A stretch of 64,000 bases of DNA from Podocnemis expansa (GCA_007922195.1 ML682003.1:6169694-6233693); one strand, 5' to 3'; counted from the first letter of the stretch, positions 22,408-35,900 are shown. Notes: generated by a model not told the origin, from the letters alone. Made by a program: numbers and translations.

Positions 22408-24500
22408 TCAAAAGCGCCTCCTCTGGTTGCCGGGATGGCGCCTAGCTGGTCGGGTAAATCTAGATGGGGAGCTCACCTGGCCAGCCTGTGCAGGTCTCGC
22501 CCTTTCCTTATCCCTGGGCCTGGAGCGAAGGCTGAAAGGCTGGCGCGGTTGGAAGGGTTGAGCCCAAGATTGTTGCTTGAACTGGCGACAGGGCTCCTGC
22601 GACGAGCAGAGGCCTAAGGACCGGAGAGTTAAGCGGGAGTCTTTTAATCCATGCAATTTGGTGTCCGTCTTTTCAGAGAACAACGAGGTTCCCTCAAATG
22701 GCAGGTCCTGGATCAATTGCTGAACCAGTGGGGGAAGACCCAAAACCTAGAGCCAGGCCACTCAGCACAGGCACACTGCTGAAGCGACTGCCCTTCCTGC
22801 CAAGTTGGCGACATCCCAAGCGGCCTGCAAAGTTGCCTTTGCCACCAGAGACCCCTCCTCCAAATTGGTGTTAAAGTCCAAACGTCTGTCAGGGGGCAGA
22901 GAGTCTGAAAAACGCGCCAACAAGCGCCACAAGTTAAAATTGTACCATCCGAGCAGAGCCTGATGGTTCGCAATTCTAAGCTGCATAGTTGCTGTTGAAT
23001 AAATCTTTTTGCCAGATGCACTGAGCATTTTAGCGCCCTTATTTCATGGTGTCGCCACTGGCTGGCCCTGGCGCTCTCCCTGGTTGGCCACCTCTACCAC
23101 CAAGGAAGACGGAGTGGGATGAGTATATAGATATTGAAAGAGGACCGCTGGAACATATTTCTTCTCCACCCCCTTGCAGGTAGCTGCCATCGAGGCAGGC
23201 GTCTGCCAAACCACATTCATGATCTTTAAAACTCCCTCGTGTATGGGTTATGACAACCGAGCGGTCCCTGGGGAGGACAGAACATTGAACAGTGAGTCTG
23301 AGCTGTCTTTCACCTCCTCCGCCTACAGGCCAAGATTTGATGCTAATCTGCGCAGAAGGTCCTGATGCGCTCTAAGATCATCGGCGGGTGTGGCCGATTC
23401 CCGTGGCACCAGTTCCTCCATGCATACCAACTGCTGGCTAGGCTGCTGAGACGGCGCAAAGGGAGGATCACACCAACCCCACTTGCCTTGGGCGGCAGCT
23501 TCAGGTCCTGGACAGTCGGTTGAAAGTGATGACAAAGAGGGTGAAACCCTATGACCGTACGACCACAGGTCCTTTTCAAACCAGGCAGAACGTCCTTCGT
23601 GCCTAGCCTGGGTTAGAGGGGATGACCCCTGCCCTGGGTGGGCTTCCTCTGGGGAGTCATGTTGGGAGTCCCCTTGCCATGACAGGGAGGAGCCATGGCG
23701 ACGGTACCAAGCCCTTTCTTGCCACGAGTGCTTCTTTGTACGGTGCCAGGGGGCCAAGGAGGAAGAAGACTCTGAGGAGAGCCAGTGCCGCTTTCCCCCA
23801 ACTAACGAGCTCCGACTAATGAGCTTGGTCGATCTGCCCTGGCGTGGGGCATGTCGCAGTGATGGGGACTGGCTAGGCTCCGACTCCAGGGGGCTAGCAC
23901 ACACCGAGCGTCTGGGGCACCGCCGCCACCCCGGTGGTTCTGCGGCTGGGCTGACAGCGTGCTCAGTAGACAGACGGGCTGCTTGGTGCCACTCTGGGGA
24001 GAACAGAGGCAGTTTTCCACTGGACGGCGGCCAAGACCAGACATCCAGCGGAGGCAGGGGCACAGGCAAGTCCATCAGGGCCCTTGCCACCTCATACGCC
24101 TCCAGTGTAGATGGAGCGGGCACCGGCTCTGCTCTCGAACAGCCCGGGGTCAAGAAGAGTTGGCCTGCTCTGGGCTGCTGCGATCCCGACCCATGCAGGC
24201 TTCTCTACATGGCGACGGTGCCACTGGCACCGATTGGTCAAGATGCGCCAGTGCATTAGGAGTCCCCGCCTGGGACACACACTCAGGCTCTGGAGCTGGG
24301 GCTAGCGCCGCTTCCATAAGGAGGGCTTTCAGTCTGGCATCCCAGTCTTTTTTAGTGTGGGGGTATAAAGGCTCTGCAGAGCTTACATTTGTTGGCACAA
24401 TGTACCTCCCCAGGCACCTCAGGCATTGGTCGTGGGGGTTGCTCGCGGAGAACGCCCTGCTGCAGGTGACACGTGGCTTAAAGCTGGGCGAGCGAGGCAT
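22408..24500 (-). pseudogene. DIRS copy 2 gag-like ORF (frameshifted)
   Basis: The start at 24500 (MPRSPSFKPRV...) has a CLRCLG block comparable to the cysteine-containing N-terminus of copy 1. Frames change between 24150 and 24153, and again between 23323 and 23028. The conserved middle reads KKIYSTATMQLRIANHQALL, then VQQLIQDLPFEGTSLF and a basic, Arg/Gln/Pro-rich tail ending at 22408. The blocks align with the gag of copy 1, which supports the call. Confidence 0.8.
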
Positions 24501-24525
24501 CCCCGATGCACTTTATAATACTAAC

Positions 24526-24550
24526 TAAACTAAACTAAACTAAACTAAAC
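24526..24550. repeat. (TAAAC)5 microsatellite in DIRS copy 2 leader
   Basis: Five perfect TAAAC units just upstream of the gag start, followed by an ACTAACTAACTAC stretch that recalls the leader of copy 1. Confidence 0.85.
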
Positions 24551-24657
24551 TATAACTGAACTACTAACTAACTACAACACCAACAGAACGGAATGAACAG
24601 GTAAGCAAAGACTCTGGGGCATGTGTGAGCACAGCGAACTGGCAACCACCACGACCG

Positions 24658-24845
24658 ACGGAAAGAAGGAACTGAGGGGAGAGGCGGAGCAGCAGCGGCT
24701 ATCAAGGGGCGGTCGCCTGCCACGCTAGGGGGCGCCGCCGCTGCCCCTGGGAGGTCAGGCTAAGGGCAAAAGTTTTCCAGCAACTGGGCACATCAGCACA
24801 TGCGCACCCAGGGGGAATGCATGTGAGCAGCTGCTCAAAGAAGAA
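24658..24845. repeat. DIRS copy 2, right inverted terminal repeat
   Basis: Inverted partner of 19103-19297, ending CATGTGAGCAGCTGCTCAAA then GAAGAA. Intron sequence CATATGTTGTCAGG follows directly. Confidence 0.92.
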
Positions 24846-25832
24846 CATATGTTGTCAGGCAAGTCTAACTCTAACTGCCCCTGAGACACATCACCAAAGG
24901 GAGCGATTCATACCCTGGAACTCCTGCTATTAAAGCCAGTGGAGTGTAGAGAGTGCATGTTGACCCTCACTTGGCCCCAGCAATCCCCAGCCTTTAGTAA
25001 ATGGCTAATGACAGAGATCTGTAGAGAAGTCTCTTCCCTTCATGGGGCTGTCACTTTTCCACACAGGAACAGATCCAGTCCCCAGCCACACTAGGTGCGC
25101 AGGTTAGAGGCAAGCACACACAGCTCTCGGCAGAGGGAAGAGCAGCACCTTGAATGGTTCCAAGGAGTTTTGTCCAGAGCAGCTGTTAGGGGGCTGGGCT
25201 GCCCATTTTGCACCCTTGATATTGAACTCCACTTACACCCCTGAATTATTCTGTAAAGACGATGCCGCACCACAGTTACAGATGCAGGAGGGACCCAACG
25301 GCTGCTCCTGAGCAGACATCTTGGAGAGAAAGGCTCAGGTGCAAGTGGATCAGGTGGCTGATGCCACCAAGGAAGAGAGTCAGGGATCTCAATATGGTAA
25401 GTGGCGAGGCTTGAGGATCACCAACATCCCTGCAGGAGGCACTTTGGGGGGGGGGGGTGCACTGGCAGGGCACCAGGCCTAGAAAAGCATCTTCAAGACA
25501 GCCGCTACAATGCAATGCCCCAGCAGTCCAGGACACAGGCTGAGACAGAGCAGTGTGGGGTTCACCAGTCACACCCAGCCTTTCCCACCAAGGGTCACCC
25601 CCACTGTATGAGCAGGGAAATGGGTGGAGTGAGCTGGACAGCACCAGATCAAACAGGACCTGACTCCAGATCAGCATCCCAGCCACAACACCGGCAAGAG
25701 AAGCCTCTGGGCCAAGGCACCATAGAAAAAGCAGTGAGAGTGGCCTGATGACCTCAGAAGAATAGAAAGAGGATATCTTCCCTGTACCAAAGTCATGAGT
25801 GCTGCTAAAACAGGGATTCCCTGCAATGAGTC

Positions 25833-25935
25833 CCAAAGGGGCAGCTGTGTTAGTCTGGTTCAGCAAAACAAACAAGAAGTCCTGCAGCACTTAAAGTCTA
25901 ACAAATTTATTTATTGCCATGAGCTTTTGCGGGCA
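25833..25935 (-). mobile_element. Penelope-like element tail fragment B
   Basis: It reads CCAAAGGGGCAGCTGTGTTA, GTCTGGTTCAGCAAAA, GCAGCACTTAAAGTCTAACA and AATTTATTTATTGCCATGAG. It is collinear with tail fragments A and C. Confidence 0.65.
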
Positions 25936-26379
25936 GAGTGCCTGCAATAAAAGAGATGTTTGCCTAGGCAGAGTCTCCAAATGGAGTCAAGGGAGCCATT
26001 GCAGTGCAGCGTGCCCTTGTCTCGGGGCCATGAGTGAGGCAATGGAAGGGATGGACACCTCTAGCAGGGCCAGGTTCGAGTCAGAGAAGGTACTTGTCCA
26101 CTTTCCTGTTTGTCCCTCTCCCTGGAGGCTGGGTGGCAGTAGAATGAAGGACAAGGAACAAGTCTTACTAAACAAGACTGCAGGGCCAGATGTACTCTGC
26201 AGAAGTACATTAACAGCACACCCTGAGCTCTCAGACTGAGAGTGGGAAATAGGAACCAGGACGCTCCATTCCAGAGCATCGGTCAGTGATTAGCAGCTTG
26301 GGCTGGCAGTGAACTGAATAGTTCATACCCTAGAGCACCGATGAGCCAGACACAGGAGTGTGAGCTGCGGGGCTACAGT

Positions 26380-26465
26380 TGGGATGGTTTAGTTGGGGTC
26401 AGTCCTGCTCTGAGCAAGGGTTAGACCAGACAACCTCCTGAGCGAGGTCCCCTCCAACTCTCCTC
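26380..26465 (+). mobile_element. CR1 LINE 3' tail
   Basis: It reads GGATGGTTTAGTTGGGGTCA, GTCCTGCTCTGAGCAAGGGT, TAGACCAGACAACCTCCTGA and GGTCCCCTCCAACTC, the usual CR1 3' UTR, truncated to under 100 bp. Confidence 0.78.
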
Positions 26466-26723
26466 TCATGTCACAGGATTTGGGGCACTCTACTTTCAAA
26501 CCACAAAGGCAGCTGGAGACAAAATTGCTTCCTGATTCAGAAATCCTGTTGAGTGGAGAAAGGAGACCTAACCCCAGTCTAGGGGGTTCAGACCTTCAGT
26601 CCAGCCTGTGTAGGATCCCCAGTCATCAGCTGACATGCAAGCTGTACAGATGATTGTGTTTGTGAAAAGCCAAATCTAAAAGCCGCCTGGAAACCCTATG
26701 GCCAAGTCCCCTTGGTGCATTAC

Positions 26724-26920
26724 CTGCAGGGGTCAAGGGTCCTGGACACCAGGCTGCGGCTGGAGCTCTTCCTCTCCTTGGCCGGCAGGTTCTTGGGCAG
26801 CTGGACACCCACAGTGCAGCTGATGCGCAGCAGCAGAGTCACAAACAGCTGCGGGTAGAGCCCCAGCACAGCTGGCCCAGACTCTGGAGCAGACATGAGC
26901 TCATGCAGAGCGCACGTGGC
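26724..26920 (-). CDS. MROH1: MROH1 exon (window exon 28, last one found)
   Basis: 197 bp. It reads ATCALHELMSAPESGPAVLG, then TLLLRISCTVGVQLPKNLPA, and ends LVSRTLDPC plus two bases of a split codon, so at least one more exon must follow. The acceptor is TTCTTCTCAG and the donor GTAATG. Confidence 0.93.
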
Positions 26921-29900
26921 CTGAGAAGAAAACGAGGATTAGGAAGGGCCGGGGGCAGGAGAGAGGCCTCCTCCTCCACACTAACACCCGTTAGCAATAC
27001 TCAGTAGGCCATGAGCTTTAAATCCCCTCCTCCAATTCAGAGACTCACAAGACCCCAGCAACCAGCCCATTACCCAGCATCCCCAGCATGGCATGGCCTC
27101 ATGGCTGCAGAGTTGGAAACAAAGCAGAAAAGCCAGTTAAGACGAAGCATCTGCTTGACTGGAAATCCGTGTCTAACATTGGGAAAGGCTCTGAAATCAT
27201 CCACTGGGAGCAGACAGCCCAACTATCTGATGGTCTGTTTTCTAGGCACAAAGAGTGCGTGCTCATACCACACAGCTCGCAGAGTCCTACTCTGGCTGAC
27301 GTAAAAGGCCGTGGGATTGCACAGCACCAAACTGAGGGGGCTGTAGAGGAGTGGGAAGTGGGAGGGAAGGCATGCTGGTTTTCAGTGCAACAGATTCTGT
27401 ACCATCTGTACTTGGTTCTTCAGAGGAGAAGGAAATTTTCACAGCTGTTTTACTCCTTATGGAAGTTTTTTGAAGGACTAAATCACAAAGTGATGTCTCT
27501 CGAGGATGAACACCTGAGAGGTTTTTATGAGCGCAGGGATTAGCTCCAAGAGGCATTATACGATGACGCATTATTTCCAGAGTCCAGGCCTGGCACAGAC
27601 ACCGGAGGTGAGGAAATGAAAAAAGGAATCTGGGGGCGGGGTCTGGAATGTCCTCCTCCACGGGGCCCTGCAATGCAAGAGTAGCTGTTGGATACTTACA
27701 GCAAGCGGGAGGATAGTGGCAATGCGCTCAGAGGAGGTCCCCAACAGGAAGGATTTGTTCTCTTTATATGGGACGTCCCGGTTCATCTTGTCCAGGAGCA
27801 GCTCCAAAATCTGCGAAGTGAGGGCTGGCTCTGTGGCCAGCGACTGCCACATAGTGCAGGTGTGGCTATAATTAACCAACAGGAGGAGGGTTAGTTCTGC
27901 ACACAAGCTGCCCCATTACCTTGCTGCTGGGTCCTATGCCGGAACGGCAGCAAGCCCGTGAATGCTCCAGGAGGCCCCTGATCACTTCCCCACACGAGGA
28001 CAGACATGGGGCTTTTTGCTGTCTGCGGTGCAGATACGGCTGGGGCGCTCCCTGCAAGCCAGCTTTGTGCTCAACTCAGCAGTGGAGCTCACGGGATGAC
28101 AAGCATATCTAGACCACCACCAGAGGGGAGCCAGTGGAGGCAGGGATGCAGGAAGGTACAACGATGAGAGAGGAGAAATGTTGAGGACCATCATCAGGTG
28201 AAGTTCTGGGCAGCTGTGCAATCCCCTCCAAAGGGAAAGCATGTCAGTCACATCACTGCACAGCACTGGATGGCAGCTAGAGCATTATGGGGCCCCCTTC
28301 CTCAGCTTGTGACCAGCTACAGGATTAGCTCCTGGGCCTCTAGCACCCTGCCCACTTGTACAGAGGGAGGGGAAGTGGAACAACGGGAACCAGAGGTGTG
28401 AGGGAAAGCCTGGCTGACGCCAGGTGGGTGGCTTAAGTCATTAAACAGCTACAGGGGGACCCAAGCCCATTTGGCTCTCTGGAGCCAAGCTTGCTAAGGC
28501 AGCTATGAGCACCAAACAATCCCAGCCCCATTTAAAGGCAGCTCTTCCAACAGGTGGACGTGCCGATCCCAGAACTCAGGACAACTGTTCCAGCAGAGTC
28601 TGATTACCAGACTCAGTAGCCAGGAGATTAGCTGCAGCTTACATGAAAGCTGCTCCAAAACCCAGCTCCTCTGAGGTAGAGCGAAGACGCAGAGGCGCAG
28701 CAGAGCAAGCCACGTACCTGTCAAAGGGCAGGGAGCTAGCCAGGAGACTGGACACAACTGCGACCTTGTGCTGGGAGGCCAGGATGTACACAGTCTGCTG
28801 AGCTGCCTTTCTTACAGGTTCCTCCTCCACCTCCTGCAGCCTGCTGTGAAGGAGAGCCAGGATCTCCGGTACCTGGAGGGCAGGGGGGAAAGACAGCAAC
28901 TCATGATGATAGGAGCTGGGCTGGCCCCTACCCCTGCACAGAGACCCAGCAGGACTGTCCTCTCCAAGTGCAGAGCGCTCTCTGGCTGCCCCTGGGCTCA
29001 GAGCCCCAGCCCCAGTTCAGATGCCAGGTGCGGGGCTGGATGATCTAATCAGGAGTTAAGTCACCCATGCTGGACAGAGGCTAGCAGGCAGAGAAGAGTA
29101 CTCCTGAGCAGGTCTAGAGACAGAGTGGAGAGGGCTGGCATTTCAGGTAAAGCCTCAGGCATGACAAGAGGAGGGAAGGCAGAAAACTTGGACTTGAAGG
29201 TCGGAATCAGACGAAAAAAACCCTCACGTCCAGCACCTCTCACGCCCATGGGCTTCCCTCCCATTCTCCAGCAAGGTGCCTAGAGATCTCACAGGCAGAC
29301 TGATCCCCTGGGAAAGAACCAAAGGCCTAGACACTCCTGGAGAAGGCCCAGCAGGGACAGCTAGCCTAAACCCCACAGAGCCCCCGCTGGAGACTCCAGT
29401 TCCAAGCCAGCATATCACACCCGAAAGGTGCTTGGCCAGAAAGTTGGGGAGCATCAGGCTCTGAGGCCTGCAGATGGGGAGAAGGAACAGGAAGCTGAGC
29501 ACACCCTCTGACTGAGGAGCAGCTGTGATGGGACAGGGGTCACCAAGGCCTTGTCTTGCTGACTCCATATTTACAGCCAAAGCTCTTAGGACAGGACCAT
29601 GCCACGTCACCGAGGACCCCGCGTCTGAACTGGTGCTGAACTGCACTAGATGCTGCCCACTCCTACCCCAAAAGGCACATCCTGGAGCCAGACTGCACCT
29701 CTGGTCCCACTGAAGCACCCACACACCTGCCCCTGCTAGAACAGAGGGACCAGTGCCCAGCTCAGCACGGGCAGCAGGATGGCAGACTCTCACGCACGCC
29801 AGTGTACCAAAGGAGGTGTCATTTGCCCTGGAGTTCAAAGGGAAAGTTAACAAGGAAAGCATAGGGCAAGCGGGAGAGCCTAGGTCTTTACCTTTTCCAG

Positions 29901-32900
29901 CAACACCCCTCCACGCTCCTTCAACAGGGCATTGATCATGACAGCCGCTGCTCGTGAGCAGTTCTGGCTGGGATCTGCCAGCCCTCCAAACATCACAAGC
30001 AGGAGGCTCATCAGCTGCTCGGGTGGGAGACGCTTCCCAAGCACCTAGCAAGGGAGAAGGGACATTGGATTCATAGGACCTTTAACCCTGAATTGCGTAC
30101 AGGTCACTTCTGTACATTGAAATGCAGCCAGTCTCTCCAGGGGTAAGAATTCATCTGGACCAGAGTTGGTCAGAGCACTTTGGTCAGAACTCAGCTCCCC
30201 CACACAACAGACAAGCGTACAGGACACACGTGCTCCTGCGTGAACTGCTGTTTCAAGTAGAATAAGAGGCGTCCAAATGCACATTCCTCAGGTACAGGAG
30301 CCAGTCCCTTACATGTTGAGGCTGTTCTAGACAAGTGTTCAGAGGTGCTCCAGCTTCTCTGGCAGCCAAGCCTGTGTGTGCCATAGACACAAGGGAGCTG
30401 GAAAGAGCAGAGTTCAGGGACAAAACACAGGCCAGCCAGCAATTTCCAAATCAGACAAGGGAACTGAAGCCTTCCTGGGCTCTGGCCCCAACACAGAACA
30501 AACAGGCATTGAGGAAAGCAGGATCCTGCGGCGTGCGCAGGACTCAGCCTTACCATTGCAATGTTGTAGCAAGTAGTGAAAAGAACACTGAAGTCAGGGT
30601 CCTCCAGGCCTTTCTTCAGGTCCTTCAGCTTCTCAATCATCTCATCTCTGTAATCATGGGCAAATCCTATACACCAGATGCAGCAGACCATTAGCAGAAT
30701 GGCTCCACCACATGCTTTATGCTTCACACTACCACAGAACCTTGACGGGCTCCTGAGACAAGTGATATACATCTCTGAGCCTCTCGCGCTCCCAGGGAAT
30801 GACCTTTCTCAGCTGAGAGCAGGGCTACAAAAGGTGAAGTGACTCAAAAAGCCCACAGTAAGCCTGGCCTAAATCCCAGTGGCCATCTCCCAGATCTGTG
30901 GTCTCCTCATGTTTGCAACCCAGAACGGTGGGAACCTCCCCCCCTCCCCACTGCTCAGTCCAGCATGCTCTTCCTCTGCTGCAGCCCACAGCTCCACTCT
31001 CATCTGCCATGTGGAGGAGTGCCCTCTCCTGGAAAGAGAGAGACTTTAATCCTCAACTGCAAGGTCACAGATAGGATATTATTTGGGCTGCGTAGGGCCA
31101 GGGAGCCACAATCACAGACCAGGGGTCTGCTGGGCAAACGCAGAACAAAAAGCGAAATGAGAGACCATCCCAATCATTTCCTGACAAAACAAAACAAAAA
31201 ATATATATATTTTTCCACATTTTTTGCAAGAAAATTTCAGTTTTGCCAGAAACAGATTCCTTTCCCCCTCCCCAACAGAAAAATGGTTTAAATGACTATT
31301 TCCTCACTGCCCATCTGGGAGGCTCTCGGCAATTTCACTTTCTACCTGAACAGCTGACAAAGGCCTCCTGGAGATGGAAAGGCAGAAAGCCTGGACTGCC
31401 TCCCTCTCTGGTATCTAGAGGCAGAGGGGTCAGTCCAGGTACCAGGACTAGGGGTTACAGTCCAATTCACTTCCAGGATGGGGCTGGTGGGAAGCTGAAA
31501 CGTTCCATTTTGGTTTTCCCAAAAGACAATCTCTTCGCATTTTTGGTGTTTCACCTGATGTGGGATAAAGCTGGGTTTCTGTGGAAAGGGATCCCTTCCC
31601 AGCTCTGGACCCTGACCATAACAAGGCAGCACTGATATTTAAATGATAAATTGGGCATTTGACCCTGATACTAAAAGAGCTCAGGCATGCAATGATCTTT
31701 AAGAGGACGGAGAGCTATTCCTTGCCTTTCAGAGCATGCCCTGTTTCCTCTGGGAAGCTTCAGCATGGAGTTCCCAGGTACCCTCCCCAGTATCCAGCTA
31801 CAAAAAGGAGGATTTCACGCTCCACAGCCTACCAACAGGTACAGACGACTCCTCTCGCTGCTCTCCACACCCCATCCTTTACCTTCATAACGCAGCTGTA
31901 TGCAGAGCAGGCAGTAGGCGCAGTCCACAGCACGCTGGCGAATGCTGACAAGGGAGTCTGAGCACCGTGGGGAGAACAGCGCAACCAGCACCCCGAGGTT
32001 ATAAAAGGGCACCACAGTCTAAGTGGGAGAGAGGGGACAAAAACCACCCGGGTATAAGAAATGGAGCCTTCTTGGTGTGCAGCTGTAACAAGGTGACTGA
32101 AAAAGGTCATGCCCAGTGTGACAGGTGAGCAAGAAGCATGGGGTTGAGTTCCCAGGCTGTTCTGGGGAGATCCCTGCCCCCATGGTGAGCGAGGTGGAGC
32201 AGGAGCCCAGTGAGTAGGGGGCGGGCATGCCCTCCCACTGCATTTACTTACACTGACATTGAGTTTGTCCAGGTAGAATTCCAGGAGTGTGGCACTGACC
32301 TCCACTGCTCGCTCACGCTCATGCTCTTTGGTCGACTTGGTCCACGGACCTAAATGCTGAAGGCAGACCCAAGAAGAAAATTCACTGGCTTTACCCTGGA
32401 CCTAGGACACCACACAAGGTATGCAGAGTCCACCAGCCTCAGCACACAAAAGGGCTGAAGAGTGACTTACAGGACACACCATCATGCTCAGGAAAATAGC
32501 TGCAGCCGGCCCCTTTTCAAGTGGTAGTCCTGGTTATGGGGGAACTGCTAACACAGCCTTAAGCTATGGGGCAGATTGGCACCTCTGACTGTGCCAAAGA
32601 AAACTTCTTGTCAAAAATATCTGCTACACAAGAGCCTGAACTAGAGCAATGCCTGCACCGAGTTCCTGTGACTCATGACAGGCTCCTTAACTGCTTTGCT
32701 CTAGAGTGGGACCCCCATATGCACTGTACCAGACAGACCAGAGGGTGATGGGCCAGTTCTCACAGGCCCAGTTTAAGAAAGTCCCAGAACCAAGGCCTTA
32801 TGCAGCCCACCTCCCATCTATTCATGGTCACAAACAGCCTGACCCAACTCCCAGGCTGTTCTGGGCACCAAGACAAGGGATGCTGTTGCATAGACTGAGC

Positions 32901-35900
32901 CAGCGGGCAGGCCCAGGCAGCCCAGCTGGCTGCTGCATGCAATCAAGTGTCAGAGGCAGCTGAGGTATGGGCACTGTACCCTAGGCCCCAAAGAGCAGAA
33001 GCTTCAGTTGAGAAGGACTAGAAACCCAAAACGCCTGCCTCCATGTGCCCTGCCCTATGGCAGCATGCAGTTCACAGGAGCCTTCCAGCCCTCCCTCACC
33101 GACGACAGACACCACCCACCTCACATATGTGCTGCAGACCGTGAGGAGTCAGGTCCCTCTGCAAGAGGCTCTTTAGCAGACCCTTAAGGGCCCGAAGGAC
33201 ATCCTCATACAGAGTCTACGACAAGGAAGAGGCACAGCATTATTACCCACTTGAGCACTCAGCTCCGCTCCAAAAGACAATCAGTCCAGCTAAACCCAAG
33301 ATTCATGAAAGGCCTGAGCTCATGGCTTGTGCCAACAGATGGCCGAATGGGGGCAGCAGGCAGCTGCCTTCCACTCACATACAAAGGGGCTGCTCTCAGC
33401 AAGCAAGGCCTTGCCACACTGGAACAGCTTGGCCTGCTCAGCTAGTAGCCATGGGGGTGGAACTCTCCGAAGGGAACAGCCTCAGCTTCACATACACAGC
33501 CCCTGCTAGCCTGGGGTGGGGGCACTTAGCACAGAAGCCGGTGAGCCGGTTTTAAAGGCCATCACCTTGCTGAAATCCAGCCGTTCCTGAGACACTAGCA
33601 CTTCTCCCAAGTGGTAGGAGTCTCCATGCAACCCAGGAACACCATTGCGCCTCACCGACATTACCCCACAAAACACAAAGATGATTTCACATACTCTGGG
33701 GATGAATTAGCATGAGCTCTGGTTTGAAATGCCAAGCCTTGAACTCTGGTTAATGGAACAACATAGAGATGGCTTCAATTCCTGCCTTCCAAGCTGCACT
33801 ACAGAACTCTGGGGGCTGCCCTTTAACAGCACCTTGCTATTATGATGCCAGAAGGGGCCGCCAACAAAGTTGTTCTTTATGGCAGCTCAGCCACACACAG
33901 GCTAGCCCATCATTTCAACCCTAGGGGCTTTCGCAGGTCACTCACAGAACAGAGCCTTTCCTACCAAACAGACAGTTGTCAGAGTGCCTGGGTCATTCTG
34001 ATCTAGCTCTGGGAACTTGGTATTAGTACCATGAGGAATTTTTGAAGGGCTATTATTGATCAGGGTTTTCTTGCGTGTGTTTTGTGCACACCAGCTCAAG
34101 GGCCAGGTTCCTCAACAGGCCCTGTCCTGGTGTCAGTGAAGGAGAAGGTGTGCTCTTCTTACACGCAGTGCCCCACTGTACTGGAAGACACGCTGTTAAC
34201 AGGGAGTCTGGGTAAGCGGGAACAGGAGGCTCATAGGACTGGCATGAGTTGCAGAACTTTTCACCACTAAGTCATCAGTTCCAGTCCCACTGAGGTCACT
34301 GGGTAGCAGCATCGCAACACTGTTCTTCAGAACAGACAAGGCTGGATGCCAGGTCTGACCTTCCAGAACTAGCTCTGGGCACAGACGGCACCAAGCCACA
34401 CACACCAGCTGGTTCAGACAGCTTCCTTTCTGCTGCAGCCTGCTGGCAGTTCAATATTCTACCTCTTTGGCCCCACTGTCGGTCACATTTCCATCTCTCT
34501 CCTTCAGGACTTCCAGTGGAGGAAGGGCAAGTACGCTGCTAAGGCAGGTATCAATCAATTCTGCTTTATCCACATCGCTCAGAGGTGGCTCCAGTACGCT
34601 GGACAAACAGTTAAGGGGCAAACAAGCAGCTGTCCATGGTACCCTAAGGGAGCTGCTTTTACACCCATCAGCCAAAAGGAAGCATTTTACGCTGCACTCT
34701 TGCTGACAGCTGCATGTCCAACAGCTGGCCCCAGCTTTAAGCAGATGCCAGCAGAGTGGATCTCCACATCTGGGTCAGAAGCAGTGACACTGTGTGATAT
34801 TTTTAACTTCCTTAAAACTCCCTCACTCTTCCATAACTTAAATGGAAAGTGAGGCCCTTGGTTTCCAGTTTGCATGAAGAAATTTTGGCAGGGAGCCTGA
34901 TCGATCAGAGTGAGGGTGACTAGCAAGCACGTAACACACAGGTGGGGAATAGGCACTCTCTGAAAAGTCTGCCTACATACAGATTGCTGGGTGGCATATC
35001 TGGCTTGGAACGCACCAGACGGGCACTGCAAGTTTGTACAGAGTTTTCATAACTTTCACCCGAGATGGCAGCCCAAGGAGACACTGCAGGTGCTCTCTGG
35101 CTATCTCCAAAGAGATGGGTGTACAGGAAAAGGATACACCAGATATGTGCAGGAGATCATGGCTCTCTGGCGAATAGGCGTTCTCAGCGAGTCATGGGGT
35201 TCTGCTTTTATGAACTCCTAACATTCAAAGAGAGGGAGTTTAGCAGAAATCGAGCCCCAGCTCAAAGGCTGATCTGCTCACAAAGAGCCAACCACAAATA
35301 TCTGTGCCCCAAAGAAGCCAAGAAAGGTCCTGGAATCACTCTGTCTCCACAGGCCAGCCATACTTACTCATGAACCCTGGCCAACCCATTGCCCTCACAG
35401 ACAGTTGCCCCTCCCTTCCCACCTCCAGGCCACTTGTTTGATGCCACCAGCAAACCATGCCTTGGTGCCAATAACCACCAACTCCCTCCCTGCCCCTGGG
35501 AAAGAGGACAGACACACATACACACACCCCTGAACACTAGGCTGAGGCAGTCACCTCTATCCCAGCTGGGTCCCAAGAGAAGCCCGTCCAGAGTGAAGCA
35601 CGCCAGGGGCTGCTCTTACCATCATCTGAGCTAGGAGCTCTGCTTTGCGGGAGAAAATGAAGGCACTGCTCTGCATGCTGTTGTAAATGGCCTGGCTGAT
35701 CATACAGATGCTCCGAATGAGGCACAGCTTCAGGGTCAAATCCTGAGTGCAGAGAATCCAGGAGAAGCAGTGAGGTGCGGAGCTGGCCAAGTACCTCTAC
35801 AAAGCATGACCGCACCCTAACTATCCGCCAGGCTCAGGCACCCCCTGCAGTGCTAGCGCACACAGCGGAGCACAGCAGTGGGGGCTCAGCCAGGTCTGCT

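Larger units (their letters stand above)
19079..24845 (-). mobile_element. DIRS-family tyrosine-recombinase retrotransposon, copy 2 (about 5.8 kb, distinct subfamily)
   Basis: A second DIRS element in the same orientation as the first, with gag-like (24500-22408), reverse transcriptase-RNase H (22318-20535) and recombinase (20494-19463) regions on the minus strand. Its terminal repeats (about 19103-19297 and 24658-24845) and internal complementary region (19330-19429) are unrelated in sequence to those of copy 1, and the proteins differ throughout, so it belongs to another subfamily. It is inactivated by stops and frameshifts. Confidence 0.92.
24846..26723. other. Intron between DIRS copy 2 and the last recognised MROH1 exon
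   Basis: It holds a Penelope tail (25833-25935), a CR1 3' tail (26380-26465) and a 12-base G run (25446-25457). A 204-codon minus-strand ORF (25276-25890) runs through the Penelope tail and resembles no protein, so it is not called. Confidence 0.55.
26921..34462 (-). other. MROH1 introns between window exons 20 and 28
   Basis: The eight introns here run from 233 bp (32019-32251) to 1,247 bp (33216-34462). I see only an (AT)-rich stretch near 31,190-31,215 and no recognisable transposon body, RNA gene or second coding sequence. Confidence 0.6.

Noticed and set aside
24526..24550. Telomere-like or centromeric satellite
   Set aside because: Five TAAAC units only, confined to the DIRS leader; this is a short microsatellite.
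25276..25890. 204-codon minus-strand ORF next to MROH1
   Set aside because: Its start lies inside a Penelope tail and it has no MROH1-like or other recognisable motif.
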